Part shown: one piece after another, positions 9,833 through 18,021 of the stretch | Layout of the letters: every line of letters starts with the position of its first letter | Position numbering within the stretch: the first letter of the stretch is position 1 | Origin: JAJEAO01 sp963667635 | GTDB taxonomy: Bacteria; Acidobacteriota; Vicinamibacteria; Marinacidobacterales; Marinacidobacteraceae | Length of the DNA stretch: 64,000 nt | Reading direction: 5' to 3' | Assembly: GCA_965232015.1 (NCBI GenBank) | Contig: OZ246946.1 | Span: forward strand, 1,984,001-2,048,000 | The notes under the pieces: generated by a model | The model's database searches: none | Seen by the model: the letters and a program-made list of their open reading frames with translations, nothing else | Told to the model about the DNA's origin: nothing | Made by a program: the position numbers and the translations under genes

Positions 9833-11971
9833 TCAGCCGGTCTTCGTGGAGGCTGCGGCGGCGGCGCGGACGATGGTGCGGGTGAGCAGTCTCTGCCCCT
9901 CCCCCCAGCAGAACCGCCACGGACGATCGCCCGGCCACGCCTTGCGCACGCGACGCCCGAAGTTCGTGCGCACGAACCGCATCAGAACGAGCGCCTGGTG
10001 GGAGCCTTTCATCCTGTCGAACGCCTCGAAGGCGGGCATCCACCTCGCGCCCCAGCCCGTGCGGGCGAACGTAACGCGAATGTACGGGTGGGTTCGCTCG
10101 AGCCTCTCGCGAACCGGATTCTCGTTCCTCGCCAGTTGCTCACCCGCACCGACGACCAGAACCCGGATCACCTGTCCCGGTCTCGCCGGAACACTCGCCG
10201 GTACGGAATCTGGCGCCTTCGCCTTGTAGGCCTTCTGGAGATCCCTCCACGCATCGCGGCTGATTCCGTATCCACCGACCCGCTCCAGGATCCCCTGGGC
10301 GTCGTGGAGAGCCCAGGGCGAATCCTGCGCGAGGGCCTGAAAGAAGTGGGGCCGCAACACGCCCACGGCCTGTGCGAAGTCCCCTGCGGCTTCGTGGCAG
10401 CGAGCGCGGGCGACCAGCGCCTCCTCGTGGCTCCACGCCGGATCGATGCGGTCGGAATCCTCGAGGATCTCGAGGATCTCGAGGAACTCAGGGACGTGGA
10501 CGCGGTCGTGCGCCAGATCCTCGAGCTGGCCCAGCGCACGGCGGGCGCGGTCGTGCCTTCTCTGAAACATGAACCCAACCAGGCAGGCGCGCAGGTCCGC
10601 AACTCGCTCCACAGCCGATCGGTCCGGGCTTCGGGCTCGCCGCCAGAGCTCATTCGCCAGCGTCCGACTATGCCTCAGGGTCTCCCCGGACCGCGTCATC
10701 TCGTCGAGGATCCCCTCGTGTGCGGTCCCGATCATCGCCGAGGCGACGAGGCGCAGATCCCGTTCACGGGCCACGGCGAACACTTCAAGGCTTGGGCCGA
10801 CCAGATACTCTGGAAGCCGAGGGCCATCGGTGACCGCCTGGGCGAACACCCGGGCCGCATGGGCAAGCCCTTCCGGTTTCAGCCGCTGGGAGCGGGCGAT
10901 GGAGAAGTAGAGATCCGTTCGGGCGATGAAACCCGACGAGTAGGCCCTTCCCCGCTGGCGAAACTGGGTGCGGGCGTGCTGGAGATGCTCCTCCGCATCC
11001 CGCCAATCCCGATCCTCGTCGCTCAGGACGGCGCGTCCCAACCGCAGGACACCCAGCAGATAGTTCCCGTGCGCTGAATAGGGGACATCCGCGTCGGCGG
11101 ACCGCTTGAAGCGCTCTTCACCCCGCACGAGCCGACCCAGAAAGTCGTCGAGGTGTTTCTTTCGAAGCGGCAGCTCAACGTCGCCCATGTTGCGGAATTC
11201 GCCGTCGAGCAGGCCGAGATCCGCCTCGATCATGGCCCGGATGTTCGGGTCGTCGTCCTCTTCGAGCAGCACCTCCAACAGATCTCGCGCCCGTCTATGT
11301 TCGTGGAACAGGCGAAGACAGTGGGCCGCGCGGCGCCGCGTGTCATTCAGCGCACGGGGCGGGGGCGACGCTCCGGTGGATTCCATGCCCTCCGCCGCGT
11401 CCATCAGCAGCTCGTAGAGGGCAAGCGCCTCTCCGGTCTGGAGACCTCGCAGCAGATCGGTCGCCGCGTCCAGAAGCGAGGCGAAGAGGTCGGGGACAAC
11501 CGCCACCGCCTCCTTCCGGAGCAGGCCCCCGAGTTCGTCGCTCCGGCCCTGCTGCCTGAACGCCTTGACGATGGCCGACACGGCTGTCGTCGCCGCCGAG
11601 TTCCGACCAGCGCCGAACTCCCGAACCACCTGCTCCCGGTCGGAGGCCGAGACGATCGCAGCCCAATCTTCCTTCCGCGCGAAGCCGGTGACGGCGCCCG
11701 CCCAATACCAGCGCAGCCGCGCCGGGTCCCCGTGGCTCCTCCCCGCCTCGAGACTCCGCCCGAAGAGGGCGTCGCGGTGGCCGGCGTGGAATTGCGACTG
11801 CGGGCGATAGGCGTTCAGGGCCACGAATTCGTCCACCGCGGCATTGAGGTCGTCCGCGTTCAGGGCACCCCGGACCTCCCGCCAGACATTCGTCGCCGCG
11901 TTCTCCAGCAGATGGTCGAGAGTCGTCAGCCCTGCCGGCGGCTCCTCCATCGCGCTCTGTTTCGAGCTCAT
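9833..11971 (-). CDS. Large helical-repeat (TPR-like) protein of unknown function with a C-terminal DUF2325-like segment
   Basis: I chose the ATG at 11971 because it follows GAGGAGGAG at ideal spacing, giving 712 residues; a longer upstream extension lacks such a site. Residues 1 to about 600 are alpha-helical repeats with TPR-like spacing (for example ALVARARCHEAAGDFAQAVGVLRP, AEHCLRLFHEHRRARDLLEVLLEE). The last 110 residues differ: a hydrophobic strand VIRVLVVGAGE, then FARTGWGARWMPAFEAFDRMKG, LVLMRFVRTNFGRRVRK and RFCWGEGQRLL. That layout (VVG strand, charged middle, ...RTNFGR..RK, glycine near the end) resembles DUF2325-like modules, but I am not certain. It lies upstream of drmD on the same strand, 468 bp away across repeats. 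It may be a sensor or scaffold for the island. The function is unknown. Confidence 0.7.
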   Translation of the reverse strand: MSSKQSAMEEPPAGLTTLDHLLENAATNVWREVRGALNADDLNAAVDEFVALNAYRPQSQFHAGHRDALFGRSLEAGRSHGDPARLRWYWAGAVTGFARKEDWAAIVSASDREQVVREFGAGRNSAATTAVSAIVKAFRQQGRSDELGGLLRKEAVAVVPDLFASLLDAATDLLRGLQTGEALALYELLMDAAEGMESTGASPPPRALNDTRRRAAHCLRLFHEHRRARDLLEVLLEEDDDPNIRAMIEADLGLLDGEFRNMGDVELPLRKKHLDDFLGRLVRGEERFKRSADADVPYSAHGNYLLGVLRLGRAVLSDEDRDWRDAEEHLQHARTQFRQRGRAYSSGFIARTDLYFSIARSQRLKPEGLAHAARVFAQAVTDGPRLPEYLVGPSLEVFAVARERDLRLVASAMIGTAHEGILDEMTRSGETLRHSRTLANELWRRARSPDRSAVERVADLRACLVGFMFQRRHDRARRALGQLEDLAHDRVHVPEFLEILEILEDSDRIDPAWSHEEALVARARCHEAAGDFAQAVGVLRPHFFQALAQDSPWALHDAQGILERVGGYGISRDAWRDLQKAYKAKAPDSVPASVPARPGQVIRVLVVGAGEQLARNENPVRERLERTHPYIRVTFARTGWGARWMPAFEAFDRMKGSHQALVLMRFVRTNFGRRVRKAWPGDRPWRFCWGEGQRLLTRTIVRAAAAASTKTG

Positions 11972-12109
11972 GCGCTCCTCCTCTCGGGCAGGGTCTTCAG
12001 CCCGGGACGTGAGGAACCGGGCACGGGACAGGAACGCCGGATCGTAAGCGGCCGCGCCGGCGACATCACGGCGCTTGATCGCTTGCACATCTGGGCCTAT
12101 GCTGAGCCT

Positions 12110-12370
12110 ATGCTTTCAACGGCCTCTCGTGAACCGCGCACTCGGCGAGCTCAACTGTTCCGCAATGGTCGCAATCAAGCGGTCCGCATCCCCCGAGCGT
12201 TCGAGATGGACGCAGATGCCGTCATCATCTCCCGTGACGAGAACCGCCTGATTCTCGAACCGGTCGCACGAGCTCCTTCCCTCGCCACCGTCCTTGCGGG
12301 TCTCCGGCCCCTGGACCTGGACTTCGGACCAGTCGAGGACCCGCCGGCCACTCCGGAAGAGATCTTCTAG
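12110..12370 (+). CDS. vapB: VapB-type antitoxin with AbrB/SpoVT swapped-hairpin domain
   Basis: This is an 86-residue antitoxin. The DNA-binding AbrB-like part reads AQLFRNGRNQAVRIPRAFEMDADAVIISRDENRLILEP (residues about 14-51), a textbook VapB hairpin. The acidic and proline-rich C-terminus (DLDFGPVEDPPATPEEIF) is the toxin-binding tail. It ends at 12370, one base before the toxin GTG, so the two genes form a tightly coupled pair. Such antitoxins bind their own promoter, here presumably in the 138-bp gap that also separates it from the divergent TPR-like gene. Confidence 0.85.
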   Translation: MLSTASREPRTRRAQLFRNGRNQAVRIPRAFEMDADAVIISRDENRLILEPVARAPSLATVLAGLRPLDLDFGPVEDPPATPEEIF

Positions 12371-12371
12371 C

Positions 12372-12788
12372 GTGGCTCGGCTGCGCTACATGCTCGACAC
12401 GAATGTCGTTTCGGCGCTGGTTCGCCGCCCGGACGGCGCCCTGGCCCGGCGAGTCGCTGCGCTGCCGCCCGGCAGCTTTGCCGTCAGTGTGGTCGTGGCG
12501 GGTGAACTCCGCTACGGCGTGGAGCGGCGAGGGTCCAGGCGACTCAGGGAGCAGGTCGAAGCGGTGCTGTCGGTGATTCCGGTGCTTGCGGCGACGGAGC
12601 CGGTGGATCGGCATTACGGTGAGATCCGTAGCGCTCTCGAGAGGATCGGACAACCGATCGGTCAGAACGACTTGTGGATCGCGGCCCACGCGCGCGCCCT
12701 GGGAGCCATCGTGGTCACCGGCAACGACCGGGAGTTCCGTCGAGTGCCGGGTCTTCGAGTCGAGGACTGGGGTCAGGCATCGGACTGA
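12372..12788 (+). CDS. vapC: VapC-type PIN-domain ribonuclease toxin
   Basis: This is a 138-residue PIN domain starting at GTG 12372, directly after the antitoxin stop. The acidic metal-binding residues are visible: D9 in MLDTNVVSAL, E45 in VVAGELRYG, D100 in IGQNDLWIAAHA and D119 in VTGNDREF. VapC toxins cleave tRNA or rRNA when their antitoxin is degraded. Length and motifs are intact, so this toxin should be functional. The pair closes the right side of the defence-like island, and the repeat cluster begins within 70 bp. Confidence 0.9.
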   Translation: MARLRYMLDTNVVSALVRRPDGALARRVAALPPGSFAVSVVVAGELRYGVERRGSRRLREQVEAVLSVIPVLAATEPVDRHYGEIRSALERIGQPIGQNDLWIAAHARALGAIVVTGNDREFRRVPGLRVEDWGQASD

Positions 12789-12990
12789 CCGGATCGCCGC
12801 AGGACCTCCCGGCGAACGGGATTCCCGTGCCGGGCCCGCGCCCGCCCCGCCCCCGCCCCCACCGGGAGAACTGGCCGGGAGAACCGGGCGGGAGGACTGG
12901 TGGAGTCCGGCGCGCCGGTCAGGTCGGTCTCTCGGCGCCGGATTGGAGTTCAGGTCGGTCTCTCGGTGCCGGACTGGAGTCCGGCGCTCC
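12789..12990. repeat. Repeat cluster at the 3' end of the DUF523 gene
   Basis: Two repeat families occur here. The ACCGGGAGAACTGGCCGGGA element, preceded by a CCCCC run, lies at 12856-12884. Palindrome GCCGGACTGGAGTCCGGC lies at 12968-12985, with degenerate copies at about 12900 and 12938. The last copy is inside the 3' end of the DUF523/DUF1722 gene. Confidence 0.8.
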
Positions 12991-13959
12991 GTACGGCGTC
13001 TCGCGGTAGCCGAGAGCCGGGTGGCGGAGGTCGAGGCAGGCCTGATCGAGCAGCGACGCCACGTCGAGCCGCCGGGCGTGGGCGGCGAGGAGGCGAATCG
13101 GCGCCGCGAGCGGCGCATCACCCGATGCGGCGGCTCGGATCGAGGCGTGGAGCTCGCGCCGGGCTTCGGGGTCGAGGCGGTGCTTCAGGTGTCCGGCGAG
13201 ATGTTCGAGGACGTTCCGGTGGGCGCCGGGAGCATCGGGTCCGGCGAACGCGGCGAGGAACGCGCGGCGGTACGCGGCGAGGGCGGCTCCCGGATCATCC
13301 GCGACGGCGAGCGCCCGCCCGAGGCGCCGGGCGGCCGGTTCGTCGTGCGCCATGAGCAGCATCTTCCAGCGGGCGTGGAAGCGGTAGAGCGCGTTCCGCC
13401 GGGTGCGCTTCGGTCCGGTGGCTTCGAGGCGCCGGATCTCCCACAGCGCGAAGACTCGCGTCAGCCAGTGGTCGCGCCGCGCCGGGTCCTCGAGATCCGC
13501 ATCCGAGATCCGCGGGACCTCCGGGAGCGTCTCGGATACCGTCCGGGCGAAGATCCCCTGCCCGGTCGCCGAGACCTGAACGCCGCTCGAGAGCACCCGG
13601 GCGTCACCGGGCCCGCAGCTCGGCGACCGGGACTTCAGCACGATGCCCGAGACCCCCGCCCGCCGGAACCGCTTCGCCGCCGCCCGCGCGTACCCCGCCG
13701 CCGCCGCAGTCAGCTCCTCCCCGCGGCTCCCCACCAGGCGGGGCCCGGTCGGGGCCGCCTCGAGGTGGATCTTCGGACGGGGCACCCCGAGGCCCATGCC
13801 CGCTTCGGGGCACTCCGCGAGCAGCGGGAACGCGGCCCCGAGCCGCTCGACGACGCGGGCGGAGCGGCGGTGGTCGCCGTCGTAGCGCACCGGGACGCCG
13901 AGGAGACATGCCGAGACCGCGATCCGCGGAGGCCCCGCGGGAGACGACGACGGAGGCAT
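12919..13959 (-). CDS. DUF523 and DUF1722 domain protein
   Basis: This is a 346-residue protein. The N-terminal DUF523 domain (about residues 10-165) contains the hallmark SACLLGVPVRYDGDHRR, LAECPEAGMGLGVPRPKIHL and KSRSPSCGPGDARV motifs with conserved cysteines. The DUF1722 (YbgA-like) domain follows, with RRNALYRFHARWKMLLMAHDE and LEHLAGHLKHRLDPEARRELH. The final roughly 25 residues (GAPDSSPAPRDRPELQSGAERPT) are encoded by the dispersed palindrome family, so the C-terminus is a recent repeat-derived extension. The ATG at 13959 gives a 10-residue leader before the domain; a later GTG inside the first strand is possible. The biochemical role of DUF523 is not established. Confidence 0.9.
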   Translation of the reverse strand: MPPSSSPAGPPRIAVSACLLGVPVRYDGDHRRSARVVERLGAAFPLLAECPEAGMGLGVPRPKIHLEAAPTGPRLVGSRGEELTAAAAGYARAAAKRFRRAGVSGIVLKSRSPSCGPGDARVLSSGVQVSATGQGIFARTVSETLPEVPRISDADLEDPARRDHWLTRVFALWEIRRLEATGPKRTRRNALYRFHARWKMLLMAHDEPAARRLGRALAVADDPGAALAAYRRAFLAAFAGPDAPGAHRNVLEHLAGHLKHRLDPEARRELHASIRAAASGDAPLAAPIRLLAAHARRLDVASLLDQACLDLRHPALGYRETPYGAPDSSPAPRDRPELQSGAERPT

Positions 13960-14684
13960 CGCCGGGATTGGACCACAGCGGCGCCGGCGCGGGACTCGCT
14001 CCCGACTTCGACGAGCGGGTTGCGTCGTGCCGGGCCTGTCCCCGGCTCGTCGCGCACCGGGAGGCGGTCGCGGCCGACCCGCCCCGCCGCCACCGGGGCG
14101 AGCGTTACTGGGCGCGGCCGGTGCCGTCGCTCGGGGGTTCGGACCCGCGGCTCCTCATCGTGGGCCTCGCCCCCGCGGCGCACGGGGCGAACCGGACCGG
14201 GCGGATGTTCACCGGGGATCGCTCGGGGGAGTGGCTGTTCGAGGCGCTCCACCGCTTCGGGTTCTCCACCGCGCCCCACTCCCCCGATCCGGGCGACGGC
14301 CTCCGGCTGCTCGACGCCCGGATCACCGCCGCCGCCCACTGCGCGCCCCCGAAGAACCGTCCCACGGCAGGTGAGCTGTCGGCGTGTCGGCCGTTCCTCG
14401 TCGAGGAGCTGCGCCCCGGGAGCCGGCTGCGGGTGGTGGTGGCGCTCGGCGGCGTGGCGTTCATCGCGTTCCTGCGGGCGTGGAAGGAAGCCGGACGCCC
14501 GCCGCCGGCGCCGAGACCCCGCTTCGGGCACGCGGCGGGGGCCAACCTCGCCGGTGGCGTGCAGCTCATCGCCAGCTACCACCCCAGCCAGCAGAACACC
14601 TTTACCGGGCGGCTCACCCGGGAGATGTTCCACCGGGTCTTCGCCGAAGCCCGCCGCGCGGCGGACGCGCGACCCGTCGGCTGA
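13908..14684 (+). CDS. udgB: Family 5 uracil-DNA glycosylase (UdgB-like)
   Basis: This is a base-excision repair enzyme that removes uracil from DNA. Family-5 motifs are clear: motif A is GLAPAAHGANRTGRMFTGDRSG, which lacks the catalytic Asp of family 1, and motif B is SYHPSQQNTFTGRLT. The iron-sulfur cysteine signature ASCRACPRLVAHREAVA is at the N-terminus and a further Cys lies in AAHCAPPKNRPT. The first ATG (13908) overlaps the start of the divergent DUF523 gene by 52 bp. A TTG at 13968 would avoid the overlap and still keep the whole domain, so the true start is uncertain. Confidence 0.93.
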   Translation: MPRPRSAEAPRETTTEASPGLDHSGAGAGLAPDFDERVASCRACPRLVAHREAVAADPPRRHRGERYWARPVPSLGGSDPRLLIVGLAPAAHGANRTGRMFTGDRSGEWLFEALHRFGFSTAPHSPDPGDGLRLLDARITAAAHCAPPKNRPTAGELSACRPFLVEELRPGSRLRVVVALGGVAFIAFLRAWKEAGRPPPAPRPRFGHAAGANLAGGVQLIASYHPSQQNTFTGRLTREMFHRVFAEARRAADARPVG

Positions 14685-14690
14685 CCGGAC

Positions 14691-15830
14691 TCAGCCCACC
14701 GGAGCGGCGGCCGGCTCCGTCACCCGGCGGTAGAGCGCTTCGTAGCGAGGCAGGATCCGGGACCGGGCGAAGCGGGACGCCGCCCGCGCGCGACCGGCGA
14801 CGCCCATGGCGCGCCGCAGGGGTTCGTCGCGCAGCAGACGAAGCGCGGCCCCGGCCATCCCTTCCACGTCGCCGACGCCGAAGAGGAAGCCGGCGTCCGG
14901 CGTCACGACTTCGGGAAGGCCGCCGATGCGGGTCGCGATCACCGGCACCCGGTTGACCATCGCCTCGAGCGCCGTGAGCCCGAAGCTCTCCTGCTCGCTG
15001 GGGAGCAGCAGCAGATCGGCGCAGCCGAGCGGGCCCTCGATGTCGTCCTGCTGCCCGAGGAAGATCACGTCGTCCACCAGATCGAGTTCCCGCACGAGCT
15101 GCTGCGCGAACAGCCGCTCCGGGCCCTCCCCCACGAACACCAGCCGCGCCGGCAGCTCCCGGCGCACCCGCTCGAAGACCCGAACCACGTCGCTGACCCG
15201 CTTCACCGGACGGAAGTTCGAGATGTGCATGAGGATGGACTCGCCGTTCGGCGCCCACGCCTCGTGGGCGCAACCCTCGTTCCCCGGCCGCCGCTCCCGG
15301 ACCTCCACGAAGTTCGGGATCACCTCGACATCGAGGTGCGGAGAGAAGTCGCGGCGGGTGCGCTCGGCGAGGTAGCGGGAGACGGCGGTGACCGCGTCCG
15401 ACCGCTCGAGCGCGAAGCGGATGACCCGATCGAACGACCGGTCGGCGCCGACGAGCGTGATGTCGGTCCCGTGGAGGGTGGTGATGAGGCGCGTGCGCCC
15501 GTCTCCGATGATCTCGCGCGCGAGGAATGCGCTGACCGCATTCGGTACGGCGTAGTGGGCGTGGATCACGTCCAGCCCACCGCACTCGTCCGCCACTTCG
15601 GCCAGCTTGGTCGCGAGCCCCAGGGTGTACGGGGGGAACCGGAACAGCGGGTAGGAGGCGATCTCCACCTCGTGGAAGCGGAGTCCGGGGTGGAACCGCC
15701 GCAGCCGGAACGGCGCCGCGTAGCTGACGACGTGGACCTCGTGGCCGGCCTCCGCGAGCCCCATCGCGAGCTCGGAGGCGACGACGCCGCTCCCGCCGTG
15801 GGTCGGGTAACAGACGATGGCGATGACCAC
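14691..15830 (-). CDS. bshA: N-acetyl-alpha-D-glucosaminyl L-malate synthase BshA
   Basis: This GT4 glycosyltransferase makes GlcNAc-malate, the first step of bacillithiol synthesis. The GTG at 15830 gives VIAIVCYPTHGGSGVVASELAMGLA, the exact BshA N-terminus, and 379 residues, the family's usual length; the frame is open further upstream. Other motifs are HAHYAVPNA, HGTDITLVG, HISNFRPVKRVSDV and EQESFGLTALEAM (the E-x7-E donor-binding element). bshB and bshC are not in the window. It lies 101 bp downstream of amt on the same strand and is convergent with udgB, with a 6-bp gap. Confidence 0.92.
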   Translation of the reverse strand: MVIAIVCYPTHGGSGVVASELAMGLAEAGHEVHVVSYAAPFRLRRFHPGLRFHEVEIASYPLFRFPPYTLGLATKLAEVADECGGLDVIHAHYAVPNAVSAFLAREIIGDGRTRLITTLHGTDITLVGADRSFDRVIRFALERSDAVTAVSRYLAERTRRDFSPHLDVEVIPNFVEVRERRPGNEGCAHEAWAPNGESILMHISNFRPVKRVSDVVRVFERVRRELPARLVFVGEGPERLFAQQLVRELDLVDDVIFLGQQDDIEGPLGCADLLLLPSEQESFGLTALEAMVNRVPVIATRIGGLPEVVTPDAGFLFGVGDVEGMAGAALRLLRDEPLRRAMGVAGRARAASRFARSRILPRYEALYRRVTEPAAAPVG

Positions 15831-15931
15831 GGCGACGGCCGGGAGGCTAGCAGCGGACGCGGACGCGAAGTCCGCATCCCGCGCCCCCCGGCGGGCGCCG
15901 CTCGGCGCCGCGCCGGGAGGTGGCCCGGCGG

Positions 15932-17335
15932 CTACGCGTCGCGGTAGTCGCTGTCTTCGTCCGGATCGATCATGAGCACGAACTCGGGATAGGCGTCCAC
16001 CCCCAGCTCGGCCGCATCCTGCCCGATCATCTCCACGTCCTTGGAGACCCGCGCGCCCATCGTCTTGTCGAGCACGGTCCAGACGAGCCACGAAACGGTG
16101 AAGACGAACACCCCCACGCTCACGATGCCGAGGAGCTGCACGCCGATGTTGGCGCCGGCGGCGATGCTGGTGGCGAGCGTGCCCCAGATTCCGGCGAAGA
16201 GGTGGGCCGGCACGGCGCCGACGACATCGTCCACCTTCCTGCGCTCCAGCACCTTCATGCCGGCGGTGCAGATCAACGCGCCGATCGCACCGATCAGGAT
16301 CGCGATCCGACCGTCCACGATGTCGGGACCGGCGGTGATGGCCACCAGACCGGCGATGGCCCCGTTGAGCCCGGCGAACAGATCAATGCGCCCGAGGATG
16401 GGCTTGGAGACGAGGAGCGCGGTGATGACCCCGGCGGCCGCCGCGAGGTTCGTGTTCACGAGCACGTTGCTCATCAGCAGGGCGTTGGTGGCGCCGTCGA
16501 GCGCCAGCACCGACCCTCCGTTGAAGCCGAACCACCCGAGCCAGAGGATGAAGACGCCGAGCGTGACGCCGGGGATGTTGCAAGGAGGCGTCGGCTTGAT
16601 CGTGCCGTCCTTCCGGTACTTCCCCCAGCGCGGCCCGATCACCAGCAGGGCGGCCAGCGCGGCCCAGCCCCCGGTGGAGTGGACGATGGTGGAGCCGGCG
16701 AAGTCCTGGAAGCCCATCTGGGAGAGCCAGCCGCCGCCCCAGGTCCACGCCCCGACGACGGGATAGATGACCGCGGTGAGCACCGCGGTGAAGGCGAAGA
16801 AGGCCCACAGGCTGACCCGCTCGGCGAGCGCGCCCGAGACGATCGAGGCGGTCGTCGCCACGAAGACCATCTGGAAGAACCAGTCGGAGGTGACGGCGTA
16901 GTTGTTCCCCACGACCGCGGCGAGGACGCCTTCGTCTCCGCCGAGGAGCGCGGTTTCATCGGCCGACGGCCCGTAGAACAGGTCGAGCGATCCGATGACG
17001 GCGCCCACGTCGGTGTACATCAGGCCGTAGCCGATGACGTAGTAGGCGAGCCCGGCGATCGCGTAGAGCCCGATGTTCTTCAGGCAGATCATCGAGGCGT
17101 TCTTGGACCGCACCGATCCGGACTCCAGCATGGTGAAGCCCGCGCACATCCACATGACCAGCGCCCCCCAGATGAGGAAGGAGAAGGTGTTGAGGACGAA
17201 CGCGCCCTCGGCGACGGCCTCCTGGGCCCACGCCGCGGCGGGAAGGATCACGAGGATGGCCAGCGCGAGCCCCGTGCTCCAGGCCACGCGCCCCAGCCAA
17301 CCGGGGGCGCTGTTCAATCTGCTTCTGGGTCTCAT
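15932..17335 (-). CDS. amt: Ammonium transporter (Amt/MEP family)
   Basis: This is a 467-residue integral membrane ammonium channel with a cleavable-looking N-terminal signal (LALAILVILPAAAWAQ) and about 11 membrane segments. Amt signatures are present: FLIWGALVMWMCAGFTMLESG, DFAGSTIVHSTGGWAALAALL (first pore His), LGWFGFNGGS and AHLFAGIWGTLA (second pore His). The ATG at 17335 follows GGAGGG. The C-terminal cytosolic tail (DVEMIGQDAAELGVDAYPEF) is the conserved regulatory tail that in other Amts contacts PII. No glnK/glnB is adjacent. Confidence 0.96.
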   Translation of the reverse strand: MRPRSRLNSAPGWLGRVAWSTGLALAILVILPAAAWAQEAVAEGAFVLNTFSFLIWGALVMWMCAGFTMLESGSVRSKNASMICLKNIGLYAIAGLAYYVIGYGLMYTDVGAVIGSLDLFYGPSADETALLGGDEGVLAAVVGNNYAVTSDWFFQMVFVATTASIVSGALAERVSLWAFFAFTAVLTAVIYPVVGAWTWGGGWLSQMGFQDFAGSTIVHSTGGWAALAALLVIGPRWGKYRKDGTIKPTPPCNIPGVTLGVFILWLGWFGFNGGSVLALDGATNALLMSNVLVNTNLAAAAGVITALLVSKPILGRIDLFAGLNGAIAGLVAITAGPDIVDGRIAILIGAIGALICTAGMKVLERRKVDDVVGAVPAHLFAGIWGTLATSIAAGANIGVQLLGIVSVGVFVFTVSWLVWTVLDKTMGARVSKDVEMIGQDAAELGVDAYPEFVLMIDPDEDSDYRDA

Positions 17336-17503
17336 GGCGGCTCCCTCCGTGGGTGCCTGGTCCTGGCCTCAGCGACTTAAAGGCGAGGGCGTGAAAAAGC
17401 CCGGTCCGCGGCGCGCGCAGCGGCGCTCCGCGACCGGGGGGTCGCGCCGAGGACAATGCGGCCCTCGGGTCATGGCGGCGCGGGTCGCGACCAAGGGGGC
17501 GGC

Positions 17504-17842
17504 CTAGCTCGAAAGGCTCGCCTGGGCCTCTTCCGGCGTGTCGCAGACCTTCGCGAGGCGGACGAATCCGCTCACCTCGAGGACTTCGCGGATGTGCTCG
17601 GATACGCGGCAAAGCGCCAGCCCGCCACCGGCCGCGTTGGTCTTGCGGATGGCGATCAGGAGGACTCGGAGCCCCGCGCTGCTCATGTACTGGAGACCGT
17701 CGCAGTCGAGAACGAGTTGGCTGACCCCCTTGGCCAGAATCCCGTTCAGCTCCTCGTTGAAGGCGGCGGCGGTGGCCGAGTCGATCCGACCGCTCACCGC
17801 CGCCACCGCCGAGGTTCCGGAGTAGGTGGTCTCCACGTTCAT
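17504..17842 (-). CDS. STAS-domain anti-sigma factor antagonist
   Basis: This 112-residue single STAS domain starts at ATG 17842 after GGAGGAAAG. The phosphorylatable serine lies in LDCDGLQYMSSAGLRVLL (the DxSSAGL motif), preceded by GRIDSATAAAFNEEL. Such proteins (SpoIIAA/RsbV-like) are dephosphorylated by PP2C phosphatases and then bind an anti-sigma kinase. The divergent neighbour is exactly such a phosphatase with a receiver domain. No RsbW-type kinase or sigma factor is in the window. Confidence 0.9.
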   Translation of the reverse strand: MNVETTYSGTSAVAAVSGRIDSATAAAFNEELNGILAKGVSQLVLDCDGLQYMSSAGLRVLLIAIRKTNAAGGGLALCRVSEHIREVLEVSGFVRLAKVCDTPEEAQASLSS

Positions 17843-17912
17843 ACGCTTTCCTCCGACCGCGCCGCGATGGGCTGCGTGAGGTTGGGGTTGGGGCCGACGG
17901 AATCTGCGCCGG

Positions 17913-17938
17913 TTCAAGTTCGGATACATTGTATTGGA
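17913..17938. promoter_or_regulatory. AT-rich candidate divergent promoter
   Basis: In a 70% G+C background, this 26-bp stretch (containing GGATACATTGTATTGG) is clearly A+T-rich and lies between the divergent STAS gene and the response-regulator phosphatase gene. TACAAT on the minus strand or TACATT on the plus strand could be -10 elements, but no convincing -35 is visible. This is context-based only. Confidence 0.3.
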
Positions 17939-18021
17939 CCAGACCGGCGCGGCGACGACCGAGCCAGTCGCGAGGCGATCCACCGGGCCTGCCGAGGCCC
18001 CACCGGCGGAGTGAAACGAGC

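Noticed and set aside
11153..12109. Long plus-strand frame leading into the VapB antitoxin
   Set aside because: It is antisense to the TPR-like gene; only the last 86 codons match an antitoxin.
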